A stretch of 64,000 bases of DNA from Ariolimax columbianus (GCA_036924085.1 JAVGWX010000018.1:22283964-22347963); one strand, 5' to 3'. Positions 1 through 12,210 are shown, counted from the first letter of the stretch. Numbers and translations are program-made. Notes: a model not told the origin generated them from the letters alone.

Positions 1-1705
1 AAGGCTAAATGGAGACCTGAGGAGACTGCTTGACTACTGCCAAATGTGGAAACTACAAATCAACTGTGAAAAGACAGTGTATACCATCTTCACCAAGAGT
101 CACAAATTTGTCAAAGAAAATATAATTCTGAGATTATAGGAACACCAATTGATTAGAGAAGAATACCCCACATATCTTGGAGTCATGCTTGACCGACAAC
201 TTAACCTCAAGCATCACATCCAGAATGTAAAGAATAAAGCTGTGAGACGTCTACAGCTCTTAAAGAGGCTTGCTAGTACATCATAGGGATCAGACAAGGA
301 TACTTTGAGAGGCTTATACCTTGGTTATGTGTGCTCAGCAGTAGAATATAATAGTGGGCTCCTTACAACTTGTTCAAAATCTAACTTGGAATCCCTGAAC
401 AGGGTGTTAAATAGTGCTCTACTCTTCATTAGTGGAGCAATGAGGACAACACCAACTGCAGCTTGCGAAATTCACACACAAGTGGAACCCCTTGAGATGC
501 GGAGGGATAAAGCAGTAATGAAAGTTTATGAGTGAAGTAGCAAAATGAAACGGGATCATCCCAACAGACTCCTTGTGGAAAACTGGCAGCCGAAAAGCAG
601 AATTAAACAAAAGTCTGTTCTTCACCATGTTAGTGAAATCAAAGACAGATACCATCTACCAGAAAGAAGACAAGAGTTACAGAGAGTAGTAAAAGACATG
701 GCTACAAAAGCTTTCCTTAAAACACCAGAAATACAGGTTAAATTAATAGATGATACAGCCAAACGTTCAGATCCAAGTACTCTCATTCGAGCAGCTCAAA
801 GAACTATTGATGCCTATCCCGATGACTGGATACATGTGTATACTGATGGATCTGTGTTTAAAGCCACTATCAAAGCAGGTTATGGCGTTTATATAAATTA
901 CCCAGATGGATCCTCTGATGAACTGTCTAATTTTTTCGGGGAGGTTTGCTCCAACTATGAAGCCGGGATCACTGCACTTGAAGCCGCTTTGTACCATCTG
1001 AGGATAGTTTTTTATCTCTTTCCTTCAAAGGCCCAAAACAGTTATTTTCACAGATTCAATGTCAGTTCTTCAAGCATTAAAAGTTGCTTGTCATTGTAGA
1101 CCTGACCTTATCCAAATATATCTAGACATTGACCACATTATCACTTCCAGTGCTGTCAAAAAAGTTCTGCAGTGGATCCCTGGACACTCAAGCACACCTG
1201 GAAATTACAAGGCAGACAGACCAGCAAAGGAGGGATCAAGATAAGAACAGCCATACACAGCAACAACTTTACAAACAGCCCATAAGATCAGCAAACAAAG
1301 AAATTTGGCTGAACAGATGGGCCATGGGAAATACGGTAAGGAAAGTCTACAGACATATGGCAAGCCACAGTCCAAATGACAGTGAAGATCAACTCACAAG
1401 GAAGGATCAGAGCATCATTTTCTGACTGAGGACCCAACACATCCCACTAAACAAACACCTGAACAGAATCCAACCACAACATACTCCTGAGTGCTAGCTG
1501 TGTATGCACCTATATGAAACTGTTCATCATCATCTCTTTGAGTGCTCAGAGCTCAATGAATTTAGGAAAATGCTTCATCCTCCGCGGCCAGATACATAGA
1601 ACACTTTGTATGGCTCTAGAGAACATCTGAAAAACACGTGCAGATACCATTACATGGCATTGGGCGAAAGGACCAGAGCCCGGATGCTGCTGGATCTGTA
1701 ACAAC
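1..1705 (+). pseudogene. Decayed LINE: RT C-terminus, RNase H and 3' end
   Basis: The translation shows the C-terminal part of a non-LTR reverse transcriptase (YPTYLGVMLDRQLNLKHHI and the thumb region up to 535) followed by an RNase H domain. The RNase H acidic residues can be traced: YTDGS near 840-856, EAALY near 980-995, FTDSM near 1050 and KADRPAKEG near 1215-1240. The frame shifts near 1000-1060, there are stops near 285, 533 and 1099, and the zinc-knuckle part is very degraded. The final motif, YHYMALGERTRARMLLDL, near 1645-1700 recurs on the minus strand at 16262-16330. It is a dead, 5'-truncated copy; the 5' side lies outside the window. The clade is probably I/Jockey-like LINEs with RNase H. 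Confidence 0.85.
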
Positions 1706-2044
1706 AAGAGGAAGTAATAACTAGAGACACCTGTGTTGATGTCAAACTGTGTTAATACAGCATTATAAGTCAGACCATTGATGATGTCAAATTCATTTTC
1801 ATATAACTCTTGAAACCTGTTTTTCATGATGTGAAATTAACTTGACTTAGTGATTCCTTTAGCATTGGGTGCTGTGGCCTTCCTTATTTGTCGTTTGGCT
1901 TAAGGTTTCTATAGTATGTTGTAGCTGCCCATCTGGCCAGTACTCGTTAGTTGCCTTGTGATATGCCTGACAGGCTAAAATATTACTATTCTTAGCTTCC
2001 CTTTCAGTTTCCAGTAACAATTGTTTATTTTTTCCAATTTCTTT

Positions 2045-2402
2045 TCCATATATCTTCAGAATTGATAAAATTCATTTTCATTCAGAGACTTCAACATTGA
2101 TAATACTAATTTCATTTCCGTACAATTTGAGGGAATTCAACATTGATAATATCAAATTCATTTTTATATAATTTAAGAGCATTCAGCATTAATAATATTT
2201 AATTCATTTCCATATAGCTTCAGAGAATTCAGCATTGATAATATCAAATTCATGTCCATATAACTTCAGAGAGTTCAGCATTGATAATATCAAATTTGTT
2301 TCCATATAACTTCAGCATTGATAATATCAAACTCATTTCCATATAATGTAAGAGACTTCAGTATTGATAATATTAAATTCATTTCCATATAATGTAAGAG
2401 AA
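2045..2402. repeat. AT-rich tandem repeat, ~46 bp unit
   Basis: About seven diverged copies of a unit around TTCAGCATTGATAATATCAA followed by ATTCATTTCCATATAA. Unit length varies from about 37 to 48 bp through small deletions. No coding signal is seen. Confidence 0.85.
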
Positions 2403-3319
2403 AGTCTACAGATTCCGTGATGAAGTGGAAAATAATATAAAATCCATGCCCTCACAGTCATAGATCTTGACAGACTATCAGGTTTATGTCTTTTAAGTGA
2501 AGAGATCTTGACTTAATGTTCACGTTCATGACAACATACCTGTGTTGTGTCCATTATGTTCAGTCCGTCTAGTAAATAAAAGTAACACTGTGACCTGCCA
2601 GGCATGTCGTAAGAGATGCCTAAATAATGTTGGACATGGGGGCTGGCTACCCCATCCAGTAGAAACTTTAAGCCATGAGAAAACTTAATAGATACAGGTA
2701 GGTCAACATTTGATGTGTATTTGTTGTGAAGACCTATGCTCCCTCACAAGCTGAAAATCTATTGATTGATTTGAAACTTTACAGTTCTGGTGACATTGAT
2801 AACACAACCTTCTTATATCATATGACATCACTCTAGGAATCAATCAATAATCTTTTAACTCCACGAGAAAAATAGGCTTTTAACAAACAACTACCAAACT
2901 GCCCTATCACTGTGCCAGCTCATTCTATGTTTCCCCTTTTTCTTAATTTCCGATTCTAGAAATCTTTTTTACATATGGCTGTGGTATGCAACTCATCCTC
3001 TTGCCGTGGGGGAACCCAAAGCAGAGACTGGCTTGTAATACTATTAGAAGGACACCTTAATGTGTGAGCTATCCTATCCAGCAACACCAAATGTCTCCTG
3101 ATGGCGGTTGTCCAGTTCTGAAAAAAAGATCTGTATTAGTGATCACATTGTATCATCTTGCAGACAATCGTTAATGAAAGTCTGTACTTTCCTTGTCAGA
3201 GCCTTTGTAGTTCACAATGTCTTACCTTATTATCCCATATCATATTGGTTTCTTCAATTATCTCCGTGCTTTCTGCGATGTGCTACAGTGTTGAGACATG
3301 AACACTAACAAAATCACGG
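2403..3319. other. No gene seen; SINE-body fragment at 2570-2700
   Basis: No exon or LINE coding match was recognised. Around 2570-2700 the motif CATGTCGTAAGAGATGCCTA followed by GGACATGG matches the SINE body seen more fully at 61690-61900. The rest is unassigned. Confidence 0.5.
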
Positions 3320-3715
3320 TAGGACAAATTGAGAGATGCTTGGTCGGAATCACTCTTCGGAACCAACGAAATGCAAAATCTCCATAATTCTGACATACGA
3401 TGATTGTCCTTAGTGAAGGATGTGGTAATCTGTGCAGACAAGGCACAATATATATAGGCAGGTCACATGTTGTAACAAAACGAAGGTTGATGGAGCACGG
3501 TGACAGCAACCTGGTACCCACAAGATAAAAAGAGACCATGTGAAAGGTCTCCAATGCATTGAGACTCCTGTACTGTCTGCAACAACATCTGAGATACCTC
3601 TGGATGAGTGCTTACCACGCACTGGACTTCTGTTGCCCAAGACAAAGTCTGCTGGAGACGAAGTTGGGACCTGCAGCTGTGCTGAGGAGCGGGTCATCAA
3701 GATCAAGATATTAGT
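3320..3715 (+). pseudogene. RTE-type LINE 3' fragment
   Basis: This stretch is collinear with the reverse complement of 25250-25640. Shared segments include GGAATCACTCT, the GATGTGGTAATCT region, GCAACCTGGTACCC and GAAGTTGGGACC. At 25.2-26.2 kb the same element continues into a recognisable RTE-type reverse transcriptase, so this copy is a severely 5'-truncated 3' end. No intact reading frame remains. Confidence 0.7.
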
Positions 3716-4994
3716 CTAGGACAGACTTTCTCAACCAATTTACGCTGCAGAGTAATTATAATAGTTTATCAGGTCATATAGAACCCCAGCATTCAAATTG
3801 TTACATTTACAGCTTGCAATAGCATTAGCGTGATTAGTAAGATGGCAATATAGTGATTGAATGATTGTCTGTGGTCACTTGTTTGAATCTTATTTGTTTG
3901 AATCTTATTTGTTTGAATCTGTCAGTATCATTATACCAATGCAATATGAACAAGTGCTGACCACAACATACTAACATATAGGGCTGCTCAGTCACTGCCT
4001 ACCAATCCAAGAGCTATCATAGTCCGTCATACGCAATAAACAAAATTTGTTTGTATTTAGGATACAATCTTTTTGTGGATCACTAGCAACTCTCGGGATC
4101 CTAGTATTCAGTTGAATATCAGTTAACCTTCTAGTTTCCACATTTAGACTGACCCATTTTTTGGGTACACCAAGTTGTCTTGTGAATCTATGAAATCGCC
4201 ACAAAGCACTGATAGTGTTCCTAACCAGATTGGCATATCTGTTAGTTTCCATGAAAAATATATTTATAACATCTACATAAACAAAATAAACATACCTACC
4301 TCATAAAATCCGTTGCACCAACTTAGCTTCACCACAATCAATAATGAATAACTTTCCAAATCCACGTGAAACAGAAACAAAATAGTATAAAAAAATATCT
4401 TGAGCCGAAATCGCCATTGTATTGTTTTCTTGGCGAGCAGAATTGATCTTGTTTTTGATTCAGCCAATATCTAAAGCAAAACCAGTGTTAACACAACAAA
4501 CACACCGGTGAGTATACAGAGACACTGCCCCAGGCAAATTTGTTTGTCAATGGTTCAGTAAAAGTTCAGAAAACTTGTGTCAGAACTTAAACATGAAATG
4601 ATGTTCAGTTGAATACACCATAAGGAACCCTTTTGTTGATTTATGATCATCATTTGCACTAAATCTAATTGTTGTGTTTTGGTTTGATTTATTTTGGTTG
4701 TGTAATATTATTAACAGTTGTGATTGTGCAGAATTTGATACATACATTTTCACTTGGGTAGAAGAGGCATCTACTGTAGCCATGCACTTCACCGTTTGCT
4801 TGAGAGAAAATGATTAAAAACCATTTATTAAAGCAATTACCACTATTTTGTGTGTGGTGATATTTATAATTTCTGTAGAAGGGATATGAAACACTTTATG
4901 TTATCTGTTACACCAAATGGTGTTTTGTGAATTATTTCTAAACGGAAACTGTATCCTGTCACATGTCACATAAAATGGTGATTTTATGATTATT
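3716..4994. other. No gene seen
   Basis: No splice-bounded exon, LINE or RNA gene was recognised. A 14-bp GTTTGAATCTTATT motif is tandemly repeated three times near 3888-3930. The motif CCAAATGGTGTTTTGTGAA at about 4914 recurs downstream. Confidence 0.4.
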
Positions 4995-5600
4995 TGTAAA
5001 TTTGAAATGTAACTTCTTTTTGCTGGTTTAGAAGGCTCTGTATACAGCCAGTTTTTATTTACTCAATTTGATCTAAAAACAACTGTGTGCATCCAATCTA
5101 TTTTTTAATGCATTAACTGACCCTGCCCCCACTATTTCCTGAGGCAGTGTATTACAAGCATTCACCACTCTCTTACTAAAAAGATGTTTCCTAATACTTA
5201 ATCTGGACCTTCCTTTAATTAATTTGTAGCTGTGCGTTCTTGTTGCGGGCTGTAGTTTGGAAAATATGTTAAAGTCTAATTTATCCTTCGACTTGATCAT
5301 CTTTTAGATCTGTTTTAAATCACCTCAAATTCTTCTCCTTTCTGGGCACAATTAGCCAGTAGGTCTCTTTTCTCATAACTGTTTTTGTAACTTCTGTAGA
5401 AAAGAGAACTTGAACACTTTACCAAATGGTGTTTTGTGAAATACTTTGAGTCTTTTGTAGCAGGGACAAACACCTTGTGTCATTAGTTACTCCAAATGGT
5501 GTTTTGTAAACATATTTTCTTTTGTGGAAGAGAGAAATTGAATATCTTGTATCATGTGTCAGACCAAATGGCGTTTTGTGAATTATTTGTGACTTACTGT
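4905..5600. repeat. Dispersed AAATGGTGTTTTGTGAA motif repeats
   Basis: The motif CAAATGGTGTTTTGTGAA or a close variant appears near 4914, 5424, 5494 and 5564. The last three are spaced about 70 bp, giving a short degenerate tandem array interrupted by the CR1-like fragment at 4995-5345. No function is evident. Confidence 0.6.
4995..5345 (-). pseudogene. CR1-like LINE 3' end, reverse transcriptase tail
   Basis: The minus strand reads KLIKGRSRLSIRKHLFSKRV, then VNACNTLPQEIVGAGSVNAL and KNRLDAH. This is the very common C-terminal tail of CR1-group reverse transcriptases (FSQRVVNxWNxLPxxVVxAxSVNxFKxRLD). The conserved 3' tail with TCTAAACCAG lies at 5000-5060. At least three other copies of the family occur in the window (7670, 32140 and 44730). 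Confidence 0.8.
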
Positions 5601-5702
5601 ACACGTATGACTCAAAAATGTATGTGTAAAGTGCAGTTGTGCCATTTCGTTTTATTCTAGGTCTTTCATGAATCACTTGATGTTTTCACTCATATTCTTT
5701 TT

Positions 5703-6235
5703 CATATGGTTTATAGCTTTTACAGAATGGGGTAGCTGGTCATATTTATAGTTTTTACAGAATGGGGTAGCTGGTCATATTTATAGTTTTTACAGAATGG
5801 GGTAGCTGGTCATATTTATAGTTTTTACAGAATGGGGTAGCTGGTCATATTTATAGTTTTTACAGAATGGGGTAGCTGGTCATATTTATAGTTTTTACAG
5901 AATGGGGTAGCTGGTCACATTTATAGTTTTTACAGAATGGGGTAGCTGGTCACATTTATAGTTTTTACAGAATGGGGTAGCTGGTCATATTTATAGTTTT
6001 TACAGAATGGGATAGCTGGTCACATTTATAGTTTTTACAGAATGGGGTAGCTGGTCATATTTATAGTTTTTACAGAATGGGGTAGCTGGTCACATTTATA
6101 GTTTTTACAGAATGGTTTAGCTGGTCATATTTATAGTTTTTACAGAATGGGATAGGTAATTACATTTTTAGTCTTTGTAGAATAGGGTAGGTAGTCACAT
6201 ATATAGTTTTTACAGAATGGGTTAGCTGGTCACAC
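5703..6235. repeat. Minisatellite, 35 bp x ~15
   Basis: The unit contains TATAGTTTTTACAGAATGGG and GTAGCTGGTCATATT. Inner copies are nearly identical, differing by T/C in CATATT versus CACATT and by GGGG versus GGGA or GTTT. The last three copies are more diverged. No coding potential. Confidence 0.97.
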
Positions 6236-6534
6236 GCCGAACCCTCTTTAGTCAACTCTTACGACATACCTAGTAGATGTCAGTGTTTCTACTCTTTGCT
6301 CCCAGCAACATGGATGAGCAATGATAATTAGACATACTTAGAAACAAGAAAGACAACTAACTTTGTGACAATTATTGGGTGAAGGAATTGAAAGGCTTTT
6401 GGAGTAAGATTAAGACAGATCTGCAATGGTTTGATAGTTATGGTAGGAATCTGAAATGCTGAAAGTACAGACAGTAATGTGTGATATTGATCACAAGACA
6501 TGACACATATGATGATCATCATTGTGGGAATGAC

Positions 6535-6982
6535 ATTGTTAACTTAGCGTACAGTGAAGACATTTTGTTAACTTAGTGTACAGTGAAGACATTTTGTTAA
6601 CTTAGCGTACAGTGAAGACATTTTGTTAACTTAGTGTACAGTGAAGACATTTTGTTAACTTAGTGTACAGTGAAGACATTTTGTTAACTTAGTGTACAGT
6701 GAAGACATTTTGTTAACTTAGTGTACAGTGAAGACATTTTGTTAACTTAGTGTACAGTGAAGACATTTTGTTAACTTAGTGTACAGTGAAGACATTTTGT
6801 TAACTTAGTGTACAGTGAAGACATTTTGTTAACTTAGCGTACAGTAAAGACCATTTTGTTAACTTAGCGTACAGTGAAGACATTTTGTTAACTTAGCATA
6901 CAATGAAGACATTTTGTTAACTTAGTGTACAGTGAAGACATTTTGTTAACTTAGCGTACAGTGAAGACATTTTGTTAACTTT
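6535..6982. repeat. Minisatellite, 29 bp x ~15
   Basis: The unit is GAAGACATTTTGTTAACTTA plus GTGTACAGT. Copies vary at GTGTAC versus GCGTAC, with one insertion near 6850. It carries regularly spaced GTTAAC palindromes. Confidence 0.97.
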
Positions 6983-7074
6983 ATCTGCATAATATTGTGT
7001 TCATCACTCATTTATTTGTATATCTCATATTAGTATACTTTCTTTATATTCTACCTCATTCCTTGCCCCAGATT

Positions 7075-7145
7075 ATACATTTAAGTTAACATCTTTATAT
7101 TGGTTTAGAAGACTCTACAGAGACTGTATACAATCAGTTTCTTGG
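7075..7145 (-). repeat. CR1-like LINE 3' terminal fragment
   Basis: About 70 bases matching the 3' tail found at 8025-8085 and 32775-32835: the tail sequence TTTAGAAGACTCTACAGAG with TATACA, on the minus strand. It is too short to hold coding sequence. Confidence 0.65.
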
Positions 7146-7512
7146 AGGATGGTTTTTAACTGATGTGCGATTCCATCTTAATAGACTCAAACACTAGAGC
7201 TAAGTAGACCCGTAGCCAATAAGGCGCCATCTATAGCTGCTCTTAACAAACCACCTGGGGAAAGGTGCAAATGGGTAGATTGTTAATTTGAATTTTGTTC
7301 AGGCAGCGGCTGTTATGTCTACTCTTTTAGATTCCCAACTGCCAATGAATTTTTTAACGTTCTCAACACTGAACATGGGGGTCTGATCTTACTACCCAAA
7401 AATTGGAAATTTTTACCACAAGATCCACGGGGAAACAATCCCGGTCTTCACAGTAATTCGAACACGCAACCTCAGGCACTCGAGGCGGACACCTTGCCTC
7501 GAGACCACTGAG
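7135..7512 (-). repeat. Composite SINE copies (minus strand)
   Basis: Bases 7265-7512 match 29130-29382 over their length. Read on the minus strand they start with a tRNA-like head (CAGTGGTCTCGAGGCAAGG as A box, then a B-box-like CGTGTTCGAATTAC). Bases 7135-7260 match a different SINE body (GATGTGCGATTCCATCTTAA), also seen at 16015-16120 and in reverse at 61800-61900. These are dead SINE fragments, not tRNA genes. Confidence 0.7.
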
Positions 7513-7669
7513 TTATGTTAGCTTGTATTGGAGGAACACTCTTACATTACAGACCATTACAAACTGTGCAGTGTATATGTGTGGGGTAAACACTATGTGA
7601 CAGCTGCATGTCTTTTTTGTTTTATTTGGTGGATCGACTGCTTAAACACGGACAAAACTGATAGTGGGA

Positions 7670-8090
7670 TTTCAGAATTATAGTTATGAGGAAAGACTCA
7701 TAAAAACCAGTCTACATTGTATAGAAAAGATAAGAATTTTAGGTAATTTAATACAGGTTTATAGATAATCAGTGGAAAGGATAAATTCGACTATAACAAG
7801 TTTTTTCAAAATACAGTCACCTACAAGAACAAGACAGCACAACCACAAAGTAATTAAAGATAGGTCAAAATTAGATACCAGGAAATATCTATTTAGTCAT
7901 AGAGTGGTGAATGCTTGGAATGCATTTCTACATGTAGTGGTAGAGGCAGGAACAATTAATGCATTCAAGAATAGATTGGATGCACATAGTTATTTTTATA
8001 TCAAGTGAATGTAAAATAAATGGGTTGTATACAGACTGTAGAGTCTTCTAAACCAGTATAAATACTTTAAGTTAAGTTAAGTAGGTGAAG
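7670..8090 (+). pseudogene. CR1-like LINE 3' end
   Basis: The plus strand encodes the C-terminal tail of a CR1-group reverse transcriptase, HKVIKDRSKLDTRKYLFSHR, then VVNAWNAF and NAFKNRLDAH, ending in a stop before the shared 3' tail (TCTTCTAAACCAGTATAAA) and a TTAAGTTAAGTTAAG tail. Upstream at 7680-7770 there is coding similarity to 32240-32340 (YEERLIKTSL-type sequence) with stops. It is an inactive, 5'-truncated copy. Confidence 0.82.
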
Positions 8091-8619
8091 ATTAATCAGT
8101 AGCTGTACACTGCACAATCTATTCATGATTTAAAGCTTCAAGTCTAGGCAACTTATCATCTACAATTGTCCAATCACTTACAAATTCATTGTAAATAATT
8201 CAATAGGCACTTCTTCATTAACCCTATTCTCATAACTATACAATTCTTTATTCATCTCCTGTAAAAACATTAGAAAATATTTCTTTAAGTAGACTTTGTT
8301 CTTAGCTGTTCACAATTTTGACAGTTTTATTTTTCTGTTATTGTATACATTTGAATGCAAAACTATGTTTACATCGTTCATTCACTTGTTGAGCTTTTCT
8401 GGCATGTACAAGTTGTCAGACATATAGTGGCCTGTAGAGGCGGCCTTTAATTGATATTTTATTGAATAATATTTTGAAATGTTATTAAAATGGAAAGAAA
8501 AAGGGACAGTAATTTAACACAGTAACATGACCTCGGATAATCTGAGCCCCTGTAAATAAGAAATATATCCAAGTGTTGTAGAATATCTAGAACATTGAAA
8601 GTTCTGATCCATTTACGAT

Positions 8620-9335
8620 TGGCTGTTACGAGATTACAGAATTATGATACACAGATGAAACTGATACTATCAAGAAGTGTAGAAGGGCTAGAGCAGCTAC
8701 TTTCAGCCATAAATGGACACAGTAAAGATCAAAACTGTTTAGAAACATAAACAAAACTAAGATAATGGCCACTGACAAAACACAACTGAACAGAAATTTA
8801 CAGTAGTTCGTGAGGAAATAGATCAGGTCATGCATTTTGAATTCTGGGCTTCAGAATTGACAAAAATGGTGACTGCTCCAAAGAAATCAGAAGAAGACTA
8901 GCCATGGCAATGCAAAGGCTAAACAGCCTAAAGAAATTATGGCAGAACACCAACAAAATTTTTAAAGTGGAAGTCTTGAGAGATTGTGTCTTCCCCGTGG
9001 CAGCATATGTCTCTGAATTATCTACGATTACCAAAACTTATACCAAAAAAATCGGTGTCCTTCAATTCAAAATGTTACAGAAAGATCCTCAGAATACCCT
9101 GGACAGAGGAAAAGACATATATAGAAATTCATTAAGAGTTGGTACATATAAGAGAACTGGTTTATCAATTCCATTTTGACCAGAAAGTTTAAATACTTTG
9201 GTCACATCAAGAGACAACAACGGTCTCGAGAGAACGGTGATGGAAGGTATGGTGCCAGGCAAAAGAGGCAGGGGTAGCCTAAGAACACGATGGCACCAAG
9301 ATATCCAGAAAATTCTAAATTCAAGTTACAAATCT
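8620..9335 (+). pseudogene. RTE-type LINE reverse transcriptase C-terminal relic
   Basis: Several frames together resemble the C-terminal part of an RTE-like reverse transcriptase. NKTKIMATDKTQLN-type sequence near 8750 is followed by AMAMQRLNSLKKLWQNT near 8905-8960, FKYFGHIKRQQ near 9188-9225 and RTVMEGMVPGKRGRGSLRTR up to about 9290. There are several frameshifts and stops. The catalytic FADD part is not seen; it would lie upstream of the preserved part. Confidence 0.8.
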
Positions 9336-9559
9336 AATCAAATTATCTGTACCTCCCCCAGGACTAGTAAGCTGCATAAAGTTTAAAAATATCTACTAGC
9401 GATAGCCTTCGGATAGCTGATGGCCTTCAGCTACCTGACAACAGACATGCCTGCTTGAATACCAGTATTCCAAGTGTTCTAAGCAGAAGAATGAGCAGCA
9501 ACATATGACTCAGGAATAGATAAGTTACAGAAGCAGTGTGTACTTTGATGCCATCTTCT

Positions 9560-9832
9560 TCTGTGTTCACCCTTCAAAGGGCATTGCATCGTAGTTTACT
9601 GCGAGGCCAGACACAGCTGGCCTTTTTGGGTGACAGGTTTGCCTTCCCACTGTGATCCCTATCCTCTTAGTCAGACTACATGAACCTGTTTTCAGAGCCA
9701 CTGCTTGATGGTGGAATAGGCTCTTGGCCGGCTCTGGTTTGTTGACCCTGATGGAGGCAGCCAGCTACGAGTATATGGCAGCTGCTGCCAGCTCATTCAC
9801 TGTGTTGCATTTTCAGCCCCACTTTAATGTCA
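9560..9832 (-). repeat. Dispersed (GAA)n-tailed SINE-like repeat, copy 1
   Basis: This family occurs at least nine times in the window (9560, 27480, 30335, 32554, 36280, 37585, 38085, 40400 and 58645). Reading the plus strand of this copy, it runs from CTTCTTCT through TTTACTGCGAGG and TTGCCTTCCCACTGTGATCC to GGCCCTGATG-like and CAGCTGCTGCCAGCTCATTC blocks. Where the sense orientation is clear (32554-32726) the element ends in (GAA)n, so this copy lies on the minus strand. Full copies are about 350 bp. No protein is encoded. Probably a non-autonomous retroposon. Confidence 0.75.
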
Positions 9833-9849
9833 TGATAAGCAACATATGA

Positions 9850-10345
9850 CTAAGGCATAGATATGTTTCTCGAGCAGTGTATACTTCAGGCATAGATATG
9901 TTTCTCGAGCAGTTTATACTTCAGGCATAGATATGTTTCTCGAGCAGTTTATACTTCAGGCATAGATATGTTTCTTGAGCAGTGTATACTTCAGGCATAG
10001 ATATGTTTCTCGAGCAGTTTATACTTCAGGCATAGATATGTTTCTTGAGCAGTTTATACTTCAGGCATAGATATGTTTCTCAAGCAGTTTATACTTCAGG
10101 CATAGATATGTTTCTCGAGCAGTTTATACTTCAGGCATAGATATGTTTCTTGAGCAGTGTATACTTCAGGCATAGATATGTTTCTCGAGCAGTTTATACT
10201 TCAGGCATAGATATGTTTCTCAAGCAGTTTATACTTCAGGCATAGATATGTTTCTCAAGCAGTTTATACTTCAGGCATAGATATGTTTCTCTAGCAGTGT
10301 ATACTTCAGGCATATATATGTTTATTGAGCAGTGTGTATTTTGAT
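9850..10345. repeat. Minisatellite, 35 bp x ~14
   Basis: The unit is TTCAGGCATAGATATGTTTC plus TCGAGCAGTTTATAC. Variants are CTCGAG, CTTGAG and CTCAAG, and TTTATAC versus TGTATAC. A diverged copy lies at 9500-9555, separated from the array by a dispersed repeat inserted at 9560-9832. Confidence 0.96.
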
Positions 10346-10668
10346 CTCATGATAAATTATTTAGATGTTTCATGTTATGATACGATATTCTGAACTTGTT
10401 TCATGTTCAAGTTAAGAAAATAATGATAATTTGATGTTGTTTTTGTTATAGTTTCCTTTTGACGAGACACATTATTTTTTAAAACCACAGTCAGTCTTTA
10501 TGGTCCATTAGGGCATAATTTGATGTTAACTCAATCTATGGAAATATGTGTGGTGTGTTTGTGTGTATGTGCTAGCAATAGGTATGTTTATTGATGAGTT
10601 CGAATGTCCCAGACATGTTCCATAAACACACAAAAAATTCTACATTTTCAATGTTAGTCTCAATTCTA

Positions 10669-11517
10669 CGAGGGGCATTCAAGTCAAACCGGGAATTTTT
10701 TTTCAAGTACTTAAATGCCATTAATTTTCTATATAATCTCCTGCAACGTTTATGCAGTTTAAGTAATGCTTGAAAAGCTTCAGCGTAGAAAGATTTACTA
10801 GTATGTCTGAACCAATCTGGGTAGCCTGTTTTACTTCGTCATCAGTGCTGAAATGCTGACCTTCCAGGAATTCTTTTAGGGGTTCAAACTGTTGGAAATT
10901 GCTTGGAGTGAGGTTTGGGCTGTAAGGTGGATGTGGCAATACCTCCCAGCCGAGTTGCTGCAGATGGCATCTTGCAGGAGCAGGATGCCATTTGTGATCA
11001 AACCAGGCCACTTTTTTCGCAGATGGTTATGCACATCACTCAAAATGTGTATGTACTGTTCACTGTTGATAGTGGCACAACGGGGTAGAAAATTAACATG
11101 AATGATGTCAAGTTTTTCCAAGAAAACACTCACCATCACTTTTTTGAGTTAAGGGCCACCACGGCCGGGATCATCACTCACGGATGTACGGCCTTCTCTA
11201 AAACATTTACACCATTCAAATATCTTACTACGGCTGAGTGTCTAATCACCGTATTGTAATTTCAGTCTGCTGTAAATTTCTACAGGTGTCACGCATTCTT
11301 TCACAAGTAACTTCATCACAACACACTGTGCCATGCAAGCAGTAACAGTGTTGTCTGCCATATTTATTTATCTGTAACACGACTGGCCCATGCAAGTGGG
11401 CCACCTAGCAGTAATAGGACACAAGTGCCCCTAACTAATGATAGTAGTTCCAGCACGCTATAACCCATTCATGTAGACCTAGAACAAAAAGTCCTGGTTT
11501 GATTTGAACACCTCTCG
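10669..11517 (-). mobile_element. Internally deleted mariner-like transposon
   Basis: Near-identical inverted ends (ACGAGGGGCATTCAAGTCAA at the left; the right end reads ACGAGAGGTGTTCAAATCAA on the minus strand) are flanked by TA. Inside, on the minus strand, are two parts of a mariner transposase. An N-terminal part (11340-11150) begins MADNTVTACMAQCVV and includes GRTSVSDDPGRGG. A C-terminal part (11011-10721) includes GWEVLPHPPYSPNLTPS and ends GDYIEN. At about 849 bp it is much shorter than a typical 1.3-kb mariner, because the middle with most of the catalytic core is missing. A stop (TAG) follows the YGD motif. It is non-autonomous and dead. Confidence 0.9.
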
Positions 11518-11959
11518 TATGTTTATCTATGATCTCTTCAAAACTAAAATTATCATTGCCAATCTTAGGGCACCCATCAAAATCGTAACATTTTTCTTTC
11601 TCCACTTATCTACGACATTTTGAAGTCTGGTGTACAATCCTTCTTTCTTTGAGTCTTAATTGCGATTGGTTAGTGTAACACTGCATGTTTTTATTTATCT
11701 TCATTTTCTGTCTCCTCATCTATAAGTGCCTTTTGTGAGTCTTTTGATATAGCATTAAGGCCACACCTTCATTATGGTGTGTGCCTCCTTCCTCAGTGTG
11801 CAATAATAACATCAGTATTTCATTCTCTCAAAAAGTCTCCATATGTAGGGATAATTAACACAAAATAATGCTCCAACCTATAGCTCGGTCCCAATTCTAG
11901 CCCACCAATTACTTAAAATGCATATTACAGTACAAGGAGTATCAAATATAACGGGAGTC

Positions 11960-12210
11960 CGCCATGGTTTCGTAAATGTTGGTATAGTGTACCACATGAG
12001 TTTTGGAAGAGATCCCCATAGTAATGAGCGAAATGCAGATAAAGTCAAGCATAGCACATCTGCATGGAGGACCACAGTCCACCTTCATCAGGCGTGAGTC
12101 TGGGATGTGATGAAAGCTACTGCAACCCAACACTTGATGTCCTTTTTAGGGACACAAAAGAGTAAAGTTATTCATTGTGGACATTCAACAGCAACTGTTT
12201 ATGTTGACCT
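11960..12210 (-). repeat. Dispersed repeat shared with 28318-28620
   Basis: Read on the minus strand this matches 28318-28480: CCACAAT-G, TACTCTTTT-TG, AAAAGG, TGATGAAGGT-GAC, GGTCCTCCA-G and CTCATTACTATGGGGATC blocks appear in the same order. The nature of the family is unknown. Confidence 0.6.

Noticed and set aside
5703..6982. CRISPR array
   Set aside because: Units are contiguous head-to-tail repeats without unique spacers, no cas genes are present and the sequence is eukaryotic. The same applies to all other arrays here.
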